Notes: generated by a model not told the origin, from the sequence alone. A stretch of 64,000 nt of DNA from Breviolum minutum Mf 1.05b.01 (GCA_000507305.1 DF239140.1:234341-298340), one strand, 5' to 3'. Positions 10,654-22,468 are shown, counted from the first letter of the stretch. Program-made: numbers and translations.

Positions 10654-12622
10654 AGCAAGGAATCGAAAGCTATGATAGTCTTTTCTAAATTAAAACAATA
10701 TAGAAATTTCAAAAAAAAAAACATCTCATAGAATCTGAATGAATCTGATGTATGACAACATACACCGATTCACCACCCGGTGAAATCTCAGTGTTTCACA
10801 TTGCTTCGAAAAGGTGAAATCTTGAGGTCCACACAGGGCCACAAGCATTTGCTCAAGCTTCCGAGCTCCTGAAAACCAATCCTGGTAAGCTGATTCGAAA
10901 ACCTAGTGAGGATCGATTCTCGATATATCTTTGAGATCACATAAAATCATATAAAATCATCCTCCCACATGATTTCAACTGTCAGAAACTGTTGCATTGT
11001 CATCTCCTGCTTGCTCCGTGTGACCTGCAAATGACAAGAATTCGAGAAGCATCTTAGTGCATCTGCTTCGAATGAGGTGCTTCCATCAATCACCTTCAAC
11101 CAAACAAGTCTGTACTAATATCCTACAAGAAAGTCTCATCATCTAATCACAAGTTTCATAATTAAGATTCTGGAAATCTGAGAACCAACTGTCCTATTAC
11201 AGCGGGCAGCCTCTCCATCGTCGTGCTGCTTCGGTGCAGAGGCTGCTCCTGGAGGGGTCAGGCAATCAAAACGTAGGGAGTACTCGGATCTCGTTTTGAT
11301 CTCATTTCTCAGGTTTTGTCACTTTTCCACCATGTTAGGTCTCGTTTTCCAATTTTGGAAGGTCGTTTTCCAATTTGGAAGATGCACATCAAAATCTATC
11401 TCGTTTTTGGAGTCCCCCCATCTCGTTTTGATCTCGTTTTGCAGGTGAAACAAACGATTCCTCAAACCCTGCCATCTTGTCATCAAAGTAAATGAATGCA
11501 GTTGCTCATGTACATAGTAATTAATATGCAATAGTAGATGTAAGAATATATGTGATAATTGTATACGTGAAAGGAAAAATGTAATAAGACGTATCAATGA
11601 CAGCTTCAGGTTTTTCTCCTTTGGATCTCTGCTTACAAGGACTGTATGGAAGGTATAGAGCTCATTCACCAAAATTGCGGATACAAATATAATGATAATA
11701 TAGTAAAAAACATTCAAATAAGTTTCCTGACTCAGAAGAAACATCTCCTAACAAGTCGCAAAACAACATTTTCGGATGGCCTTCAGTTGCCACAGTGGCA
11801 TTCAGCACCTAAGAAAAATGGTGGAGTTTCAGCTGCGGGGCTGATGCAGGTTCCATGCCACAAAAGCCTGGCCTCCACCCACTCCAGGTTGGATGTATGT
11901 CACCCAAGGTCGTTTGAACCCTGGTTTTTTTTAAATCTAGTTGATGTTCATCAAAAAACAAGAACAATGAAGACAAGCTTTTAAAACATCCGTAAACACA
12001 TAATATATTACATATCACTCTGGTTGCTGAGATATGGATCCTTATAGGCGTATTCCTACAGAACCCTTCTATAACCCAGGCATAGCCCCGAAGTGCGCTC
12101 ACTGTCATCAGGCGTCACCTTCTGGAAATGCATTTTTGACAAAGCGTACGACCTCGGCAGCTCAATCTGGGCACTTTGTGGAGTTGCCCGTCCTTCATGT
12201 TTAACAGAAAAAAACACCATAAAAAAGGTGTTTTTTATGTGTGTGTCTGTAACTATCTGGGTTGACACAAATGATATAAACATATGTAATGCATACTGTA
12301 TAATAATCTAATCTTAGATAATCTTAAATTTAATACAGTGAATGTTCTTGATTCTTGACATAAAGAGCGAGATGAGGACAGGACCTAAAGTGAAGGCTGT
12401 GAGACTACCAGCCATCAATCCCAAGAACACGGCCACAGTACCTGACTTGGCATTGAACCCCCAGTCATCGATTCAGTGATTCAATACGGTGGAAGAAATC
12501 TGGCGCTTTTCCTACCATCCGGGATCAACAAACAAAAGCCATGGACCATCCCACCATTTTTCACGGTATTTACATATATTTACCAGTAGAAATGGGTCAA
12601 ATTCCATGGCGATGTGTCAGCT
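10654..12622. other. no gene supported; degenerate CTCGTTTTG repeats at 11285-11445
   Basis: Mostly AT-rich. The stretch 11285-11445 contains about six scattered copies of TCTCGTTTTGA/C, some next to CCAATTTTGGAAG motifs, like the cluster at 2562-2602. A 141-codon minus-strand open frame (11319-11744) runs across these repeats and is rich in Ile/Phe/Leu from AT-rich DNA. I do not accept it as a gene. Confidence 0.35.
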
Positions 12623-13075
12623 TCAGGACCCACCTGCAAGAGCACCCTCAATGACGTTTGGATGATAAATGTGACCAAAAACCACCTGAGGGAGACACCG
12701 GGGACACTTGTGAAACAACATGGCAGAAATTTGGGAAACAACATGCAGGGAAAGAAGAACATCCTTCATCTTTATATCTGCATGTCCACATTGTCGAAAA
12801 CATACGTTTGATATGTGTATATGTATATGTTCTTTACTGGTATCCAAAAGAATCTGCAGGCAACAACAAAATCCTACAACTTCCATATCATCAAGATCGT
12901 TTTCCACCAACTCTCCTGATTTCGATGATCCACATTCAGCAGGGATGCTACACTGCTGTATCAAAGTTCCAAATGATTGTTGGGCGTTGACCAATCCCCT
13001 GTTCCAAAATATTTGAATGTGGGAACATTTTCCGCAACATGAAATACTGTTTGTTGCCTTCTTGAGGGATCTCAA
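12623..13075 (-). CDS. candidate multi-exon gene fragment, unknown function
   Basis: Two blocks look like exons. The upstream one (about 13000-12860) reads QQCSIPAECGSSKSGELVEN then DLDDMEVVGFC. The downstream one (about 12694-12638) is a short internal exon, VVFGHIYHPNVIEGALAG, bounded by TCTCCCTCAG and GTGGGT, both good splice sites. The continuous frame between them is probably intron. No family recognised. Confidence 0.4.
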   Translation of the reverse strand: MRSLKKATNSISCCGKCSHIQIFWNRGLVNAQQSFGTLIQQCSIPAECGSSKSGELVENDLDDMEVVGFCCCLQILLDTSKEHIHIHISNVCFRQCGHADIKMKDVLLSLHVVSQISAMLFHKCPRCLPQVVFGHIYHPNVIEGALAGGS

Positions 13076-13395
13076 GTGTCCTCATTCAGCAGGCTTTTTA
13101 AAGGTCATTTGGAACTCTTACATCATCCTCATCAACTTGATATCAAACATCATGTGCACTTCTATCCGATTCTAGTCAATGAATTGTCCCAATAGGCTCA
13201 AGCTAATCCACTGGTTGTGCATGGCGAAAGCAGGATTAAGATCGAGTAGCCATGTGAAAGGTTATGAGTCAGTCCATCCTGGTGTGAAGTTTCCCACCGG
13301 TCTCAATGTCTAAGGTCTACACCCCTGCTCCCAACCACAATCCCACCGATGGCAGGCACAAAACATTTGCCTGGCACGCAAAAAAACAACAAACT

Positions 13396-14495
13396 TCAAT
13401 CATCTGCTCCTGAAACTTCCTCAAGATTGTTCGAGGACAATTTGAAGGCTGCAAATGGTAAAACATCATAAGTTCATCTACATCTGGTCGATTTCGTATC
13501 AAGATTACCAACTGCTAGCATCAGCTGACCGACACTGATAGCATCTAAAAGAGACAGCGGCACAGCTGCGGTTGCAGCGAAGATCAGAAAACCAGCTTGT
13601 GCCTTGGTAAGCAACAGATGTGCTGTTGATATCATGGGAACCGAAGGGGACCCGCCCAATGCCACCCCGCCCAAGAAATAAGGCCTTATCAAGGGACTAT
13701 TAACCATTGGTTTCCATGTTGATAGAAGAAATCTGGCTAACCAGTTGAGGTTGGTAGCTTATCCCATTATATACAGGGCTTTCTTAACATGCCAGGTGGT
13801 TGTTTGGGGTTTCTTCCAGTATGACAATAACAACAACAATAGTAGCAAGATCTTGCACGCCGCCGGTGTAGAAAAATCTCAAAATCAACATGCACATGGT
13901 AACATCCACAAATGGCTGAGTGCAGGCTAAAACACAAACAATAATGGGGAGCTTCAAGGTCCCAGGAAACCACGGCTGCTATTGCTGGACACGCACACAC
14001 AAACACACACAAATAAGCTCATAGCTGGTTCCAAGTCGATCATTTTCTCGAGAATGTCTTTTGTGACATTGTGAACAGATTGCCTTGGTGAACTCAAGAC
14101 ACACACGGGTACCGAAAACATCTTTTGCACGTTTTTTGTCTTCAAATACGAAAAGCACTGCTTAGAATGAAAACGAACAATCCAACAAACTACCATCACT
14201 ACCGGGGTCATCCAGGGGTAAAGGGGGTGGTGATAAAATACCCCAATATCACAATTTTTTGCATCTCAGGCTCTCACCGGTGTGTCCAAGCAGCAACCAT
14301 GCATCCCAACAACAGCCTTGGGATCTTCACAAACTTTCGGCCGTTTTCTTTTTGGGTTTGCCGAGTTTCTGCGTTGCTTAGTGTTGCTTGGCTTCAGGTC
14401 TTTGTTCAGCTGGGTTCCCCGTGCAATGCCAGGAAAGCTGCTATGATACTCTGTGCCAATTCCATGCCATTGTGCAAGGTCTCGCCCTGACGGAT
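13396..14495 (-). CDS. candidate membrane protein gene, terminal exons
   Basis: The last two exons are well supported. 13509-13622 encodes a hydrophobic helix (QAGFLIFAATAAVPLSLLDA, then ISVGQLMLAV) and ends in phase 1 at a GTAATC donor. 13396-13448, after a TTTGCAG acceptor, continues in the matching phase to a short acidic tail (AFKLSSNNLEEVSGADD) and stop. Upstream candidates, less certain, are near 14020-14110 (SSPRQSVHNVTKDILEKMID) and 14425-14492 (GETLHNGMELAQSIIAAFLA). A family B foldback element (13717-13824) sits in the intron. One or more membrane passes are likely; function unknown. Confidence 0.45.
13717..13824. mobile_element. foldback element family B, copy 2 (intronic)
   Basis: TGTTGATAGAAGAAATCTGG at the left and TTTCTTCCAGTA at the right, with the internal family signature GCTAACCAGTTGAGGTTGG. 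The right end has lost part of the inverted repeat. It lies between exons of the minus-strand gene at 13.4-14.5 kb. Confidence 0.7.
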
Positions 14496-15726
14496 CAAGG
14501 TTTGAGGCGGACAACTTGGCCAATTGGGAGACTTGATGCTCAAGACTCTATTAAAACATGATATAACTCAACACATTTGAGATCACTTTCACATTCTATA
14601 CAGTTTATACTCACATGTTTTACTGAAACTTGCTTCAGCTGTTTCTACACCTGTCTTCAAACTCTACACTGTATTCCATTCTATTTCATCATGACTTATC
14701 ATACCATTGCCATTTCCAATACCAAAAGCTACATCCTCCTCTCCGAGGTTGGCTGGTGCCGTGTGGCTGCGCAGTGGCAAGAAGGGACGAGAACCTCGGA
14801 GGAGCGGGCCATGACCCCATGGACTGCGCCCAGGCGGCCAAGTCGATTTGAGCATTTCTTCAGATATTTTTCTTCGGTCTTTATAGAGAATTTTCACGAT
14901 TTGTGTTCACCATTTTTTCACATATTTTTCTCATATGTTATGGTCATGATGTTTCATAGAGATTTTCGGAAAATTACAATGAATCCATTTTTTTTACTGG
15001 GTAACTTCGCATGTTTTTCGAGTGGATGCATGCTAACATTTTCCACAACATGTGTAGAGTCAGCATGACTGCAAGTTGGATCCCAGCTCATGAACTTTTT
15101 CAGCCCCAAATGCCCGGTGAAGCCAAACCTTAAACACATAAACCAGGTCATTCCAAACTTCAATAGAAAAATCCACAAAAGCATTTGGAAGCTGACAGTA
15201 TGTTACCAAAAAAGTGACTCTTGATTGTTTCCAATTTGCTTGCTGTACTTGGAGCACCTCAAAGTGAGTGGTTTTCCCTTCTTCCAATCAAAATCTTTCA
15301 AACTGGCATCATAGCAACATAGAGGCTGCGGCAACCAGGCAACCATCTGCAAGCACAAATAAGCACAGTATCATTTACATTAATTTACAACAATTTCCTC
15401 ACAACACATGTCTGACCAAATTGTCCTTTTGCCAAAACTTGTCAGTTTTTGATAGGGAAAGTTTTGGTCAACCAAATTTCACAAAGAGTTCCAACGTCCA
15501 ACCCTGTTGCATAATTGAAGTATCTTGAAGTTTTGATTGGGGCTTCCCACTTGTCATGGCGGAAAGGATTTTGGAAGCAACGTCACATGGCCGGATGGAG
15601 GATCCCCAGAGGGAAGCACCACATTTGACTGGGCTGATGTGGCAGATTGGCCCTGAACTTGCCGGTGACTGTTGCATATACATGTTGAAACGAAAAGTAT
15701 ATATATTGCAAGTAGTAGAGTTTTTC
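14496..15726. other. no firm gene; possible short exons
   Basis: A GC-rich island at 14745-14850 is open on both strands; on the plus strand it ends as DENLGGAGHDPMDCAQAAKS before a stop. A minus-strand stretch at 15540-15670 is open in two frames. Neither can be assigned. The rest is AT-rich. Confidence 0.3.
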
Positions 15727-16173
15727 TCATAGTGTCAAGAAAAGGAACTTAGTTTGGTGCCACATGTTGCTTGTTTGTTTGGGGCGGACCATGAAATACA
15801 AAGTGCCTGTGAATCCAAAACGTCCTATCTGGGGTGGATGCTGGGGTAATTTGCTAAAGAATTCAGCTGTTTGTTCATGGCAAATTTCTCGTGATTCTAC
15901 ACATGTTGTGCCAGGATCATTGCTATTGAGCATCACTGGCTGCAGTAACAACAACCATTTGCCAAGAGAGTTTCCATTCCACCAGACCATACCGCGGTGA
16001 AAATCCAAAGGCACAACAGGCGCCGTTACGGTAACGCAGAGTGTTTTGCTTCGCACCAGCCAAACAGCTTCTCCATCAGAGCTATATTTGACTCTACATG
16101 TTTTCGATTGGCCGGTCGTGAAACGAATCTCGATTGTATTCGAGCTGTACGGACCAATTTCATCCATTTTCAT
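15727..16173 (-). CDS. hypothetical protein, single long exon (148 codons)
   Basis: Starts MKMDEIGPYSSNTIEIRFTT and continues as mixed hydrophilic/hydrophobic sequence (WLVRSKTLCVTVTAPVVPLD, MVWWNGNSLGKWLLLLQPVM) with no low-complexity bias. The end (NMWHQTKFLFLTL) may be read-through into an intron. A stop lies just upstream in frame, and an AAAG acceptor before the start leaves room for an upstream exon. The alternating beta-like pattern does not identify a family. Confidence 0.45.
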   Translation of the reverse strand: MKMDEIGPYSSNTIEIRFTTGQSKTCRVKYSSDGEAVWLVRSKTLCVTVTAPVVPLDFHRGMVWWNGNSLGKWLLLLQPVMLNSNDPGTTCVESREICHEQTAEFFSKLPQHPPQIGRFGFTGTLYFMVRPKQTSNMWHQTKFLFLTL

Positions 16174-16426
16174 CCAGGAACTTTCGAAAATTCAATTCAT
16201 TTGCAATAGTGGTGTTGCTTCAGGATCTTTGTATCATGTCGATGATGTTGTAAGGTGTTGATGGTTGTATCTGTGTGAATAAAATTGCAATTTGTGCATA
16301 GGAAATCCAGTATTTAATCTAGTGACAGAAACTTATATAAATCGTGACAATCTACTCATCTACCAAATCATCAACCAATCCCCAACAATTTCATAGGGTT
16401 TCCAACATCTTTCCAAAGCATCTTCC

Positions 16427-16595
16427 ATGGGTCGCTCGCTGAAGGTTCAAAGTTGCTCAGCTGGAAGCGTTGTTGCGGCGGCCTCGCCCTCAGCACGGGA
16501 AGCAGACCTTGTTGATGGAGTTTCCGAGTGGCCACTGTCGGAGGTGCCTTGTGACAACGATGGAAAACAGCAATCAGCAGTGGTTTTCAAACTAC
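16427..16595 (+). CDS. possible first exon on the plus strand
   Basis: ATG at 16427 opens MGRSLKVQSCSAGSVVAAAS, continuing SAREADLVDGVSEWPLSEVP to a GTGGGT donor after VVFKLP. The composition is coding-like and GC-richer than the flanks. I found no downstream exon with matching phase, and its direction opposes that of the neighbouring genes. Confidence 0.3.
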
Positions 16596-17979
16596 CGGTG
16601 GGTCTTGGGTTTTGACCGGTATTTTGTAGGAAATATATGTCCAACATCATGTCATGTTACTCACATCTAGTATCTTTTCTGGTTTTGAGATTTGTGTCAC
16701 CGTTGGCGAGGCCAAGTCAAATCGATTTATGAACATTTGCTAAACAATCTGATACCTTCCCTACCACAAAAGGATCTTCTGACATAGAAATTGACAACAT
16801 GTTGTGCTTCTTCTCACAGACCTTTCCAGACCGAAGATCATCTTAAACAAAAGTCTGTCTTCTGAAATGGTCTGAATCATGTCCAACAAAGTCACCCATC
16901 TATTTCTGCTACATTATGTCTACAACTATGATATCAACTTCGACTCAACACTTATAAAGACAATCATCAACTATATCCCATAAATCCGAATGCTTGCAAA
17001 CGCCACAATTTTTTTGTTGTTTTTGTGTTTCCGCATGACATAAAAAAACGAAAATATCCGAAAATTCATCACCCCTTTCTTCACGACCTACACGTCGTTT
17101 GTGTATTTCAGCGCCTTGCACATCAGCCATTGCACCTCGGCATGCCGGGTCCACAAAGAGGGACCGAAAAATTAACATGATGGTAGATTCGAACCCAAGT
17201 ACTTTCATGACTGGGATATCAACCCTCCCTGACGTACCCCCCAGAAACAAGGCCTTATGAAGGGCTTATTTACCATTGGTTTCCCTTAATAAGGTTGGGA
17301 GGGGTTGGTTGACTAGCCACAATACTTGGAGGATGGGCCCCGTTAAAAGAATCTATTTGCCATTTATAACTAGACTAGCACCGCACTTAGGGACAAAAGC
17401 TAACCATGGGATGATCATCCAAGTATGGAAGTCACATTCTTCCAGTCATACCTTGTGAGTAAGAATCAAATAAACCGAACACACCTCCTCACAAAGATAT
17501 TCTGAGGACTTGAGGATACAAATCTGGGCAAAACTGCTCGGTCCCAAACGCTAAAGGTTGAGCACTTTTAGTGAGTTACATGGGAAAACACACATTGCAT
17601 GCAAAGGGGTTGTTCGGGTAAAAGGCAAGAATTGCCTATGACTTGCGAAAAAAAAACTGGAATGGAATAAACTGAATAAACGGAAACAGGGGAAGGACCA
17701 AAAACCACCGTTGACATCTGATTGACCACTTACAAAATTCACCCGTGATGGATGCATGGAGGATGATTGTATATTTGCCTACTAATTGATCCCCAAAAAA
17801 TCAACCATTCATATAGGTATACCCTGATCTTCCAATTCCTTATAAACTTGGAACCAAGCTCCCAGAATCTTTTTTGTTAGGCCCTTAGTACATCCGCCCG
17901 GCCCTGCCTAGAGCTCCATGTAGGGCGGAAGAGGCACGCCCTGATCGTCACAACAATACAAAGGTGTTTTCAAACTCAC
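16596..17979. other. no gene supported; short dispersed repeat at 17250-17284
   Basis: The block AAGGCCTTAT.AAGGG...ATT.ACCATTGGTTTCC at 17250-17284 recurs at 13679-13714, next to a family B element. In this copy it is flanked by CCCTCCC and GGGAGGGG, suggesting another small foldback. The rest is AT-rich with nothing recognisable. Confidence 0.4.
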
Positions 17980-18075
17980 CAACAGTAACAGCACGGCCAT
18001 GAGAAGCTATCGCTTGTGTCAGCACTGGGGCCCCGTCCATCCCAACAAATGCTGTCCTCAAAACAAAGTCCTCGG
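17980..18075 (-). CDS. internal exon, unknown protein
   Basis: A 96-bp block between an acceptor CACCTGAG and a donor GTGAGT. It reads AEDFVLRTAFVGMDGAPVLT then QAIASHGRAVTV. Both splice sites are good and the sequence is protein-like. The preceding exon may be the one at 18421-18544. No family recognised. Confidence 0.45.
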
Positions 18076-18420
18076 CCTCAGGTGAAGTTCAAAAACGTTG
18101 CATGTCTGGGCGCCACTTTTTTTGAAAAAAGTCGCATTCAGCACTTTTATGAAATATATGGAATCTGGAATTTGATTGAATCTGTCAACAGCAGTGTCGC
18201 GATACATACATGTATATATCACTGTAAATAGCATTGTAAAGACCTTACCGCCTATAGGCCTTAGATCCAACAAAAGAGAGTTTGTTTGCATTGAGTGACT
18301 CGGCGAAGATGTCCTTTTCCGCGTGAAAGACTTTGGAACAACCCAAATATATCTCCACAAATAAACATATGATTCTAAAAGTGGGGAATCTGAGATTGAA
18401 TTTTTCCCTAACTTGAACCT

Positions 18421-18544
18421 TTACCTTGTGATTCCAAATCCGAGGCGCACTGTTGATGTCCTCCAGGAGGAGGACATCAACGGCCGAGTTGTACTTTGCA
18501 AGCACCCACTCCTTCAGACAGAGCGAGGACAAATTCCACACCAA
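18421..18544 (-). CDS. candidate exon, weakly endonuclease/exonuclease-like
   Basis: Reads LVWNLSSLCLKEWVLAKYNS then AVDVLLLEDINSAPRIWNHK, ending at a GTAAAG donor. The pattern W-N-x-x-x-L followed by D-V-L-L-L-E is reminiscent of the start of apurinic-type endonuclease domains of LINE elements (W-N..L, DV..LQE), but the expected QE is ED here. Either a decayed retrotransposon endonuclease or an unrelated exon. Confidence 0.35.
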
Positions 18545-19393
18545 AAATTGAAAAATGGTTGGTATTTGGGGAGTTGTTTTGATCTATAGGGGAAGCCCAT
18601 GGTCACATTTTGAAAATGACAGCTTTTGCAAATATGAGCTACGTGCAATTTGGGTCGGATCGGAAAGACAACCTCCTAGGTTTCCAAAGCCATGTTTGGC
18701 ATGATGACATAGTGCTTCAAACATCCATTTGCAGATCTTCAATTTGCTGGTCAGTAAGATATTCTACCCAAAAGTTCCACTTTGCGATGCCACTCTGCCA
18801 AATGCCACCGAAAACAGGGAACCCGGAATTCCACCACGTGTTTGATGGGTAGCCAAGTTCCAAGTCCATCTTTTTTGGAATCACTCTCTCAGAATGTGAT
18901 TGTCGAAACACACATATATATGTATATATATTTATGTATATACTGGATCCCTAGAATATATTTATACAGCGAGTTCTTTCAGGGTTCAGCTCCACCCCAG
19001 CCCAGCTACCTGCGACGGTGAAAAAGTCGGGTCTTCGTCCCACCTTGCAACAATGCGAGTCACACTGATTTTTGGGAAATGGGTTTCATCTTAAGGTGTG
19101 GAAACAAAAAAGTGCGAAAGCTTGAAACAATGAGCAATGGTGGAGAGAGGGAGATGTTCCCCCTCTTTGGTGTGTGAAACTCATTTCTGAGACACCCCGC
19201 AACAACATCTAAAAAACAAAAAACAGTTGAAAGAAAAACTTCCACGATGTTTGGATAAAGAGACACTTCGGCCAATGCTCAAACCTTCCAACTCGAAAAA
19301 AAAGAGAGCAACATTTCCTATAGTATATCTTGAGTCTACCCCCCACTCAGGATGCAATCGTGCCAAATGAGTCGGTTTAGGTAACCTAAAGAA

Positions 19394-19611
19394 GGCATTC
19401 GTCATCCTGGTGGTGACGATAGCATCCTGGCTAGAGGGTAGATCCAAGCTATATGACATGACCAACCAGTCTCAGCCCGGCACTCTGAATGCGACTGCCA
19501 ATCGCTCCAGTATTCGTCCTGGGGGGCAAGTGCATTTTTCCTGGAAGCTGACTGAACAATAGGTTTTGGGCCCGAGATTGGTTCAGGTTTATCATAGGTT
19601 GGAGGGTAACA
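19394..19611 (-). CDS. candidate exon, unknown protein
   Basis: After an acceptor GGCAACAG the frame reads CYPPTYDKPEPISGPKPIVQ, then KNALAPQDEYWSDWQSHSEC, hydrophilic and unbiased, to a stop past 19394 or a GTCATG donor near 19455. Another frame in the same place (19181-19465) is also open and could be a separate exon. The following exon may be near 19015 (SWAGVELNPERTRC). No family recognised. Confidence 0.4.
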
Positions 19612-19934
19612 TCTGTTGCCCCGCGCAATGTAAATGGATTGGGATTTGTAAGCCCCTGCAACCTCTCGCGACTTTACAACATGCCATCAACATACCAGTA
19701 GACCACTGAAACACGTACAGGAAAAACATGCATATTCGCTTCAAATTTTTGTTCACCCCATGTTCACCTTGTTGTAGCCAAAAGGATCCGAGGGGTGACC
19801 GCAGCATCTTCTGTGCATCTCAAAAAACAAACAAGAACAAAAAGTCCTGACATTTCATCAACGTCTTCACCCAGGGTTTTCTATCCCAGGGACACTTAGG
19901 AAATCTTCCCCTCCTCCACCCACACCCCTCGTTC

Positions 19935-20658
19935 AACGGCGCCTTTTCCAACTTGTACTTCTCACTCAAAGTGGCGAGTGTGTCGCGAGCCAACTTTTCT
20001 TCGTGCTCCTGGGTGAAGCCGAGGTTTCTTTGCAACTACTACGACTTGGCACTGAAACCACGGCAAGTCTTTTCGGTGTAGATGGTTTTGTTTCTCGTTG
20101 TTTTTTGGGAGGGGGGGTGCTTGAGGTCGGATTTGTTTTTCGTTTTTTTGTGTCTTTGTTGCACATGTTTGATGAGGTGAAATGTTTCTGGTTGGTAAAC
20201 AGCAAATCCCCCTTTTTTGTGATCCCTGTGACTAAAGTACGAAGTCTCGAAATACAGAAAGAGAAAAATTGTGGAGATAAAGTGGAGATACTGTTGACCC
20301 TGTTCCAAGGCTTCGTTCTCCTTCAAAGCAGTGGCGGCTTTGTCGCGAGCCAACTCTTCTTCGCGCTCCTGGGTGAAGCCGAGGTTTCTTTGCAACTCTA
20401 CGACTTGGCACTGAAACCACGGCAAGTCTTTTCGGTGTAGATGGTTTTGTTTCTCGTTGTTTTTGGGGGGGTGCTTGAGGTTGGATTTGTTTTCGTTTTT
20501 TTGTGTCTTTGTTGCACATGTTTGATGAGGTGAGATTTTTCTGGTTGGTAAACAGCAAATCCCCCTTTTTTGTGATCACAAGTTGCCTGTGACTAAAGGT
20601 ACGAAGTCTCGAAATACAGAAAGAGAAAAATTGTGGAGAAAAAGTGGAGATACTGTTG
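19935..20658. repeat. tandem duplication (~360 bp x 2) containing a coiled-coil exon
   Basis: Two head-to-tail units, about 19935-20296 and 20297-20658, share long identical blocks (GGTGAAGCCGAGGTTTCTTT; GGTAAACAGCAAATCCCCCT). Each contains the same minus-strand exon-like stretch. The copy at 20290-20425 reads DLPWFQCQVVELQRNLGFTQ then EREEELARDKAATALKENEA, a heptad-like charged helix ending at a CAGG/GTCAAC donor. The copy at 19930-20065 has one extra T (TAGTAG for TAGAG) that breaks the frame just before LQRNLGFTQEHEEKLARD. Duplicated exon, one copy damaged or alternatively started. Confidence 0.7.
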
Positions 20659-20764
20659 ATAGTTCAGAAATCCTGCACCACCTGGAAGACAAAAAGCCTG
20701 TAAATAATGGGATAGGCTACCAACCTCAACTGGTGAGTTTACCGGATTTCTGAACCATCAACAG
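20652..20764. mobile_element. foldback element family B, copy 3 (reverse orientation)
   Basis: Ends ACTGTTGATAGTTCAGAAATCC and GGATTTCTGAACCATCAACAG form a near-perfect inverted repeat of about 20 bp. The interior is the reverse complement of the family signature (CCAACCTCAACTGG, TAATGGGATA). It begins at the very end of the tandem duplication. Confidence 0.75.
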
Positions 20765-20784
20765 ATACACCAGTGAAACCACCA

Positions 20785-21520
20785 TCAAAACGTGTTGAAA
20801 AAATACCACTTCCCAGTGCCCTGTGCCTGCGCTTCTTTCAGCACCTTGGATGCCTCCTTCCCCTCGACCTGACGAAAGATTGGTCGAGTCACGAGTCGTT
20901 TTTTTCAGCTCAGACTGGAAATGATGCACTCCGTATTTGTGTAGGTTTAAATATATACTACAATATATGTATATATATATATATACATATTTGTTTCCAA
21001 GAAAGTCCCGCCTCAATGGAGTTTTGCACCTCAACCTGTGGAGGACCAGAAGCTGATTCTCAGTGAGAAAATGCATGTTACATGGGCGACCCCGTATCGT
21101 ACACCCTCATGGGATACCTCACCTGGGGAAAAGGAAAACCATCGACTCAAAAGTGCCGACTGGTAGGTGATACATTAGTGCCCGGGAGGATAGATACTAT
21201 ACACATGCAAAAGACTCTTGTGACATGTTGTCTCTACAAATCATGAGATGCTTTTAGTTGTAATATTCCCAACCCAAACACCAAAAAGGCTGCAAAACAT
21301 TGCCAAAAATATTTCTCATAGCATACCATGTTTTGTTCACATCCCAAGGACATGTTCAACCTCTGCTTGGTGGCCCTACCACTTACCACCGAACAAACAC
21401 CCGCTTGGCGGTGGCCCCGCCTTCGACTGATGAACTTCTGTGGCTCCATTCATCTTGGTCTCAGCCTCTGAAAGTGCTGTGGTCGCCTGATCCTGCGGAT
21501 TTTTGGCGTCGGAACCCAAA
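20785..21520 (-). CDS. candidate gene, terminal and one internal exon
   Basis: The terminal exon 20785-20868 follows a TTTCGTCAG acceptor and reads VEGKEASKVLKEAQAQGTGK then WYFFNTF and stop, an amphipathic helix with coding-like third positions. An upstream exon at about 21520-21412 reads SDAKNPQDQATTALSEAETK then GATEVHQSKAGPPPSGCLFG and ends at GTAAGT. The two are not demonstrably contiguous. Function unknown. Confidence 0.4.
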
Positions 21521-21940
21521 GTCCAAGAGGGAAGAAAACGGCTGGAGATTCGTGTTTTTTTTTGAATCCTGAAACATGAAACCTCTGTCAAATACCCCAA
21601 AAAGGAAAGACAACTTGTTTCAAGTCTTGGGACCTCGTTTAAATCATTTAAAATCTCAACTCGCATCAAAATTTGGGTGGTTGCACTCCCTGTTTCAGCA
21701 ACTTCGCTCAGAATTTCTGAGCGAAACTTCGCTTTTTCCCGCCATTTGAGGGAAAGGGAACTAGTCTTCCCAACCCAGCGTTCCACTGACTTCAAGCTTG
21801 GTCTCCCAAAAATTCCATCGGCAGAGTTTTGGGTGCTTCCCAGGGAAAAAGCCTTCCAAAAAAAGAACAATGGATATATGGTTGATCTATAGATAAAAAG
21901 CAGGCCACCACCATGGAAATGACCATTTCTTCAGGGAATG

Positions 21941-22061
21941 TACACTCCCTAAAACTAACACCCCTGAAAATAGGCCTCCTCAAAAGGAAAGGATCGTCTC
22001 CCGACTCCCAACCATCCATTTTCAGGGGCGAAAATATTAGTTTCAGGGAGGGTAATTTGGA
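21941..22061. mobile_element. foldback element family A, copy 2
   Basis: Left end TACACTCCCTAAAACTAACA, right end TTAGTTTCAGGGAGGGTA, with inner arms CCCCTGAAAATAGG and CCATTTTCAGGGGC. Same family as 803, 40196 and 44137. Confidence 0.75.
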
Positions 22062-22316
22062 GACACCTCCATTTTGGACAATTTGGAATTTTCCCAGCTT
22101 TTGACTTTTGGCTGATACTTTCCTCCCAAGTTCTGGGAAACAAAGGGCTCCGAATTTTCCAGAGCTGCAGCACTAACCAATTCAACGCAAGTTGGTTCTA
22201 AGGCATAGTGGGTTTCTTATCATACCTCATGATATTATGGGATTCTAATCAACCATTGGTCTTCCTGAAAAAAAAAAGAACCTTCTTTGTAGGAAGCCCG
22301 ATGTGAAAGTGGAAAC

Positions 22317-22468
22317 TTAAGGATCTTTCCCATGATGCTTCCAGTGGTCAACCAAACACCACGCATCCTGCTTCGCCAGAATCTCTGGCAAGTGTTGCTC
22401 GGCTGCAGTGAGGATCCCTTCACGTTGATCCTGGCATTCAAAGATGGCCCCACCGTTGAGGAGAAAAC
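22317..22468 (-). CDS. 3'-terminal exon, unknown protein
   Basis: After an acceptor ACATCCAG the frame reads GFLLNGGAIFECQDQREGIL then TAAEQHLPEILAKQDAWCLV and ends DHWKHHGKDP before a TAA. Length and phase are consistent (two bases plus 50 codons). The sequence looks like the C-terminus of a soluble enzyme or binding protein, but I recognise no family. Upstream exons were not found with confidence. Confidence 0.5.

Noticed and set aside
11319-11744. 141-codon minus-strand frame with hydrophobic N-terminus
   Set aside because: AT-rich, Ile/Phe/Leu-biased, and it crosses the CTCGTTTTG repeats; no splice or motif support.
13188-13206. CCAATAGGCTCAAG resembling the 3' end of the spliced leader
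   Set aside because: Eight matching terminal bases only, with poor agreement upstream; expected by chance in 64 kb.
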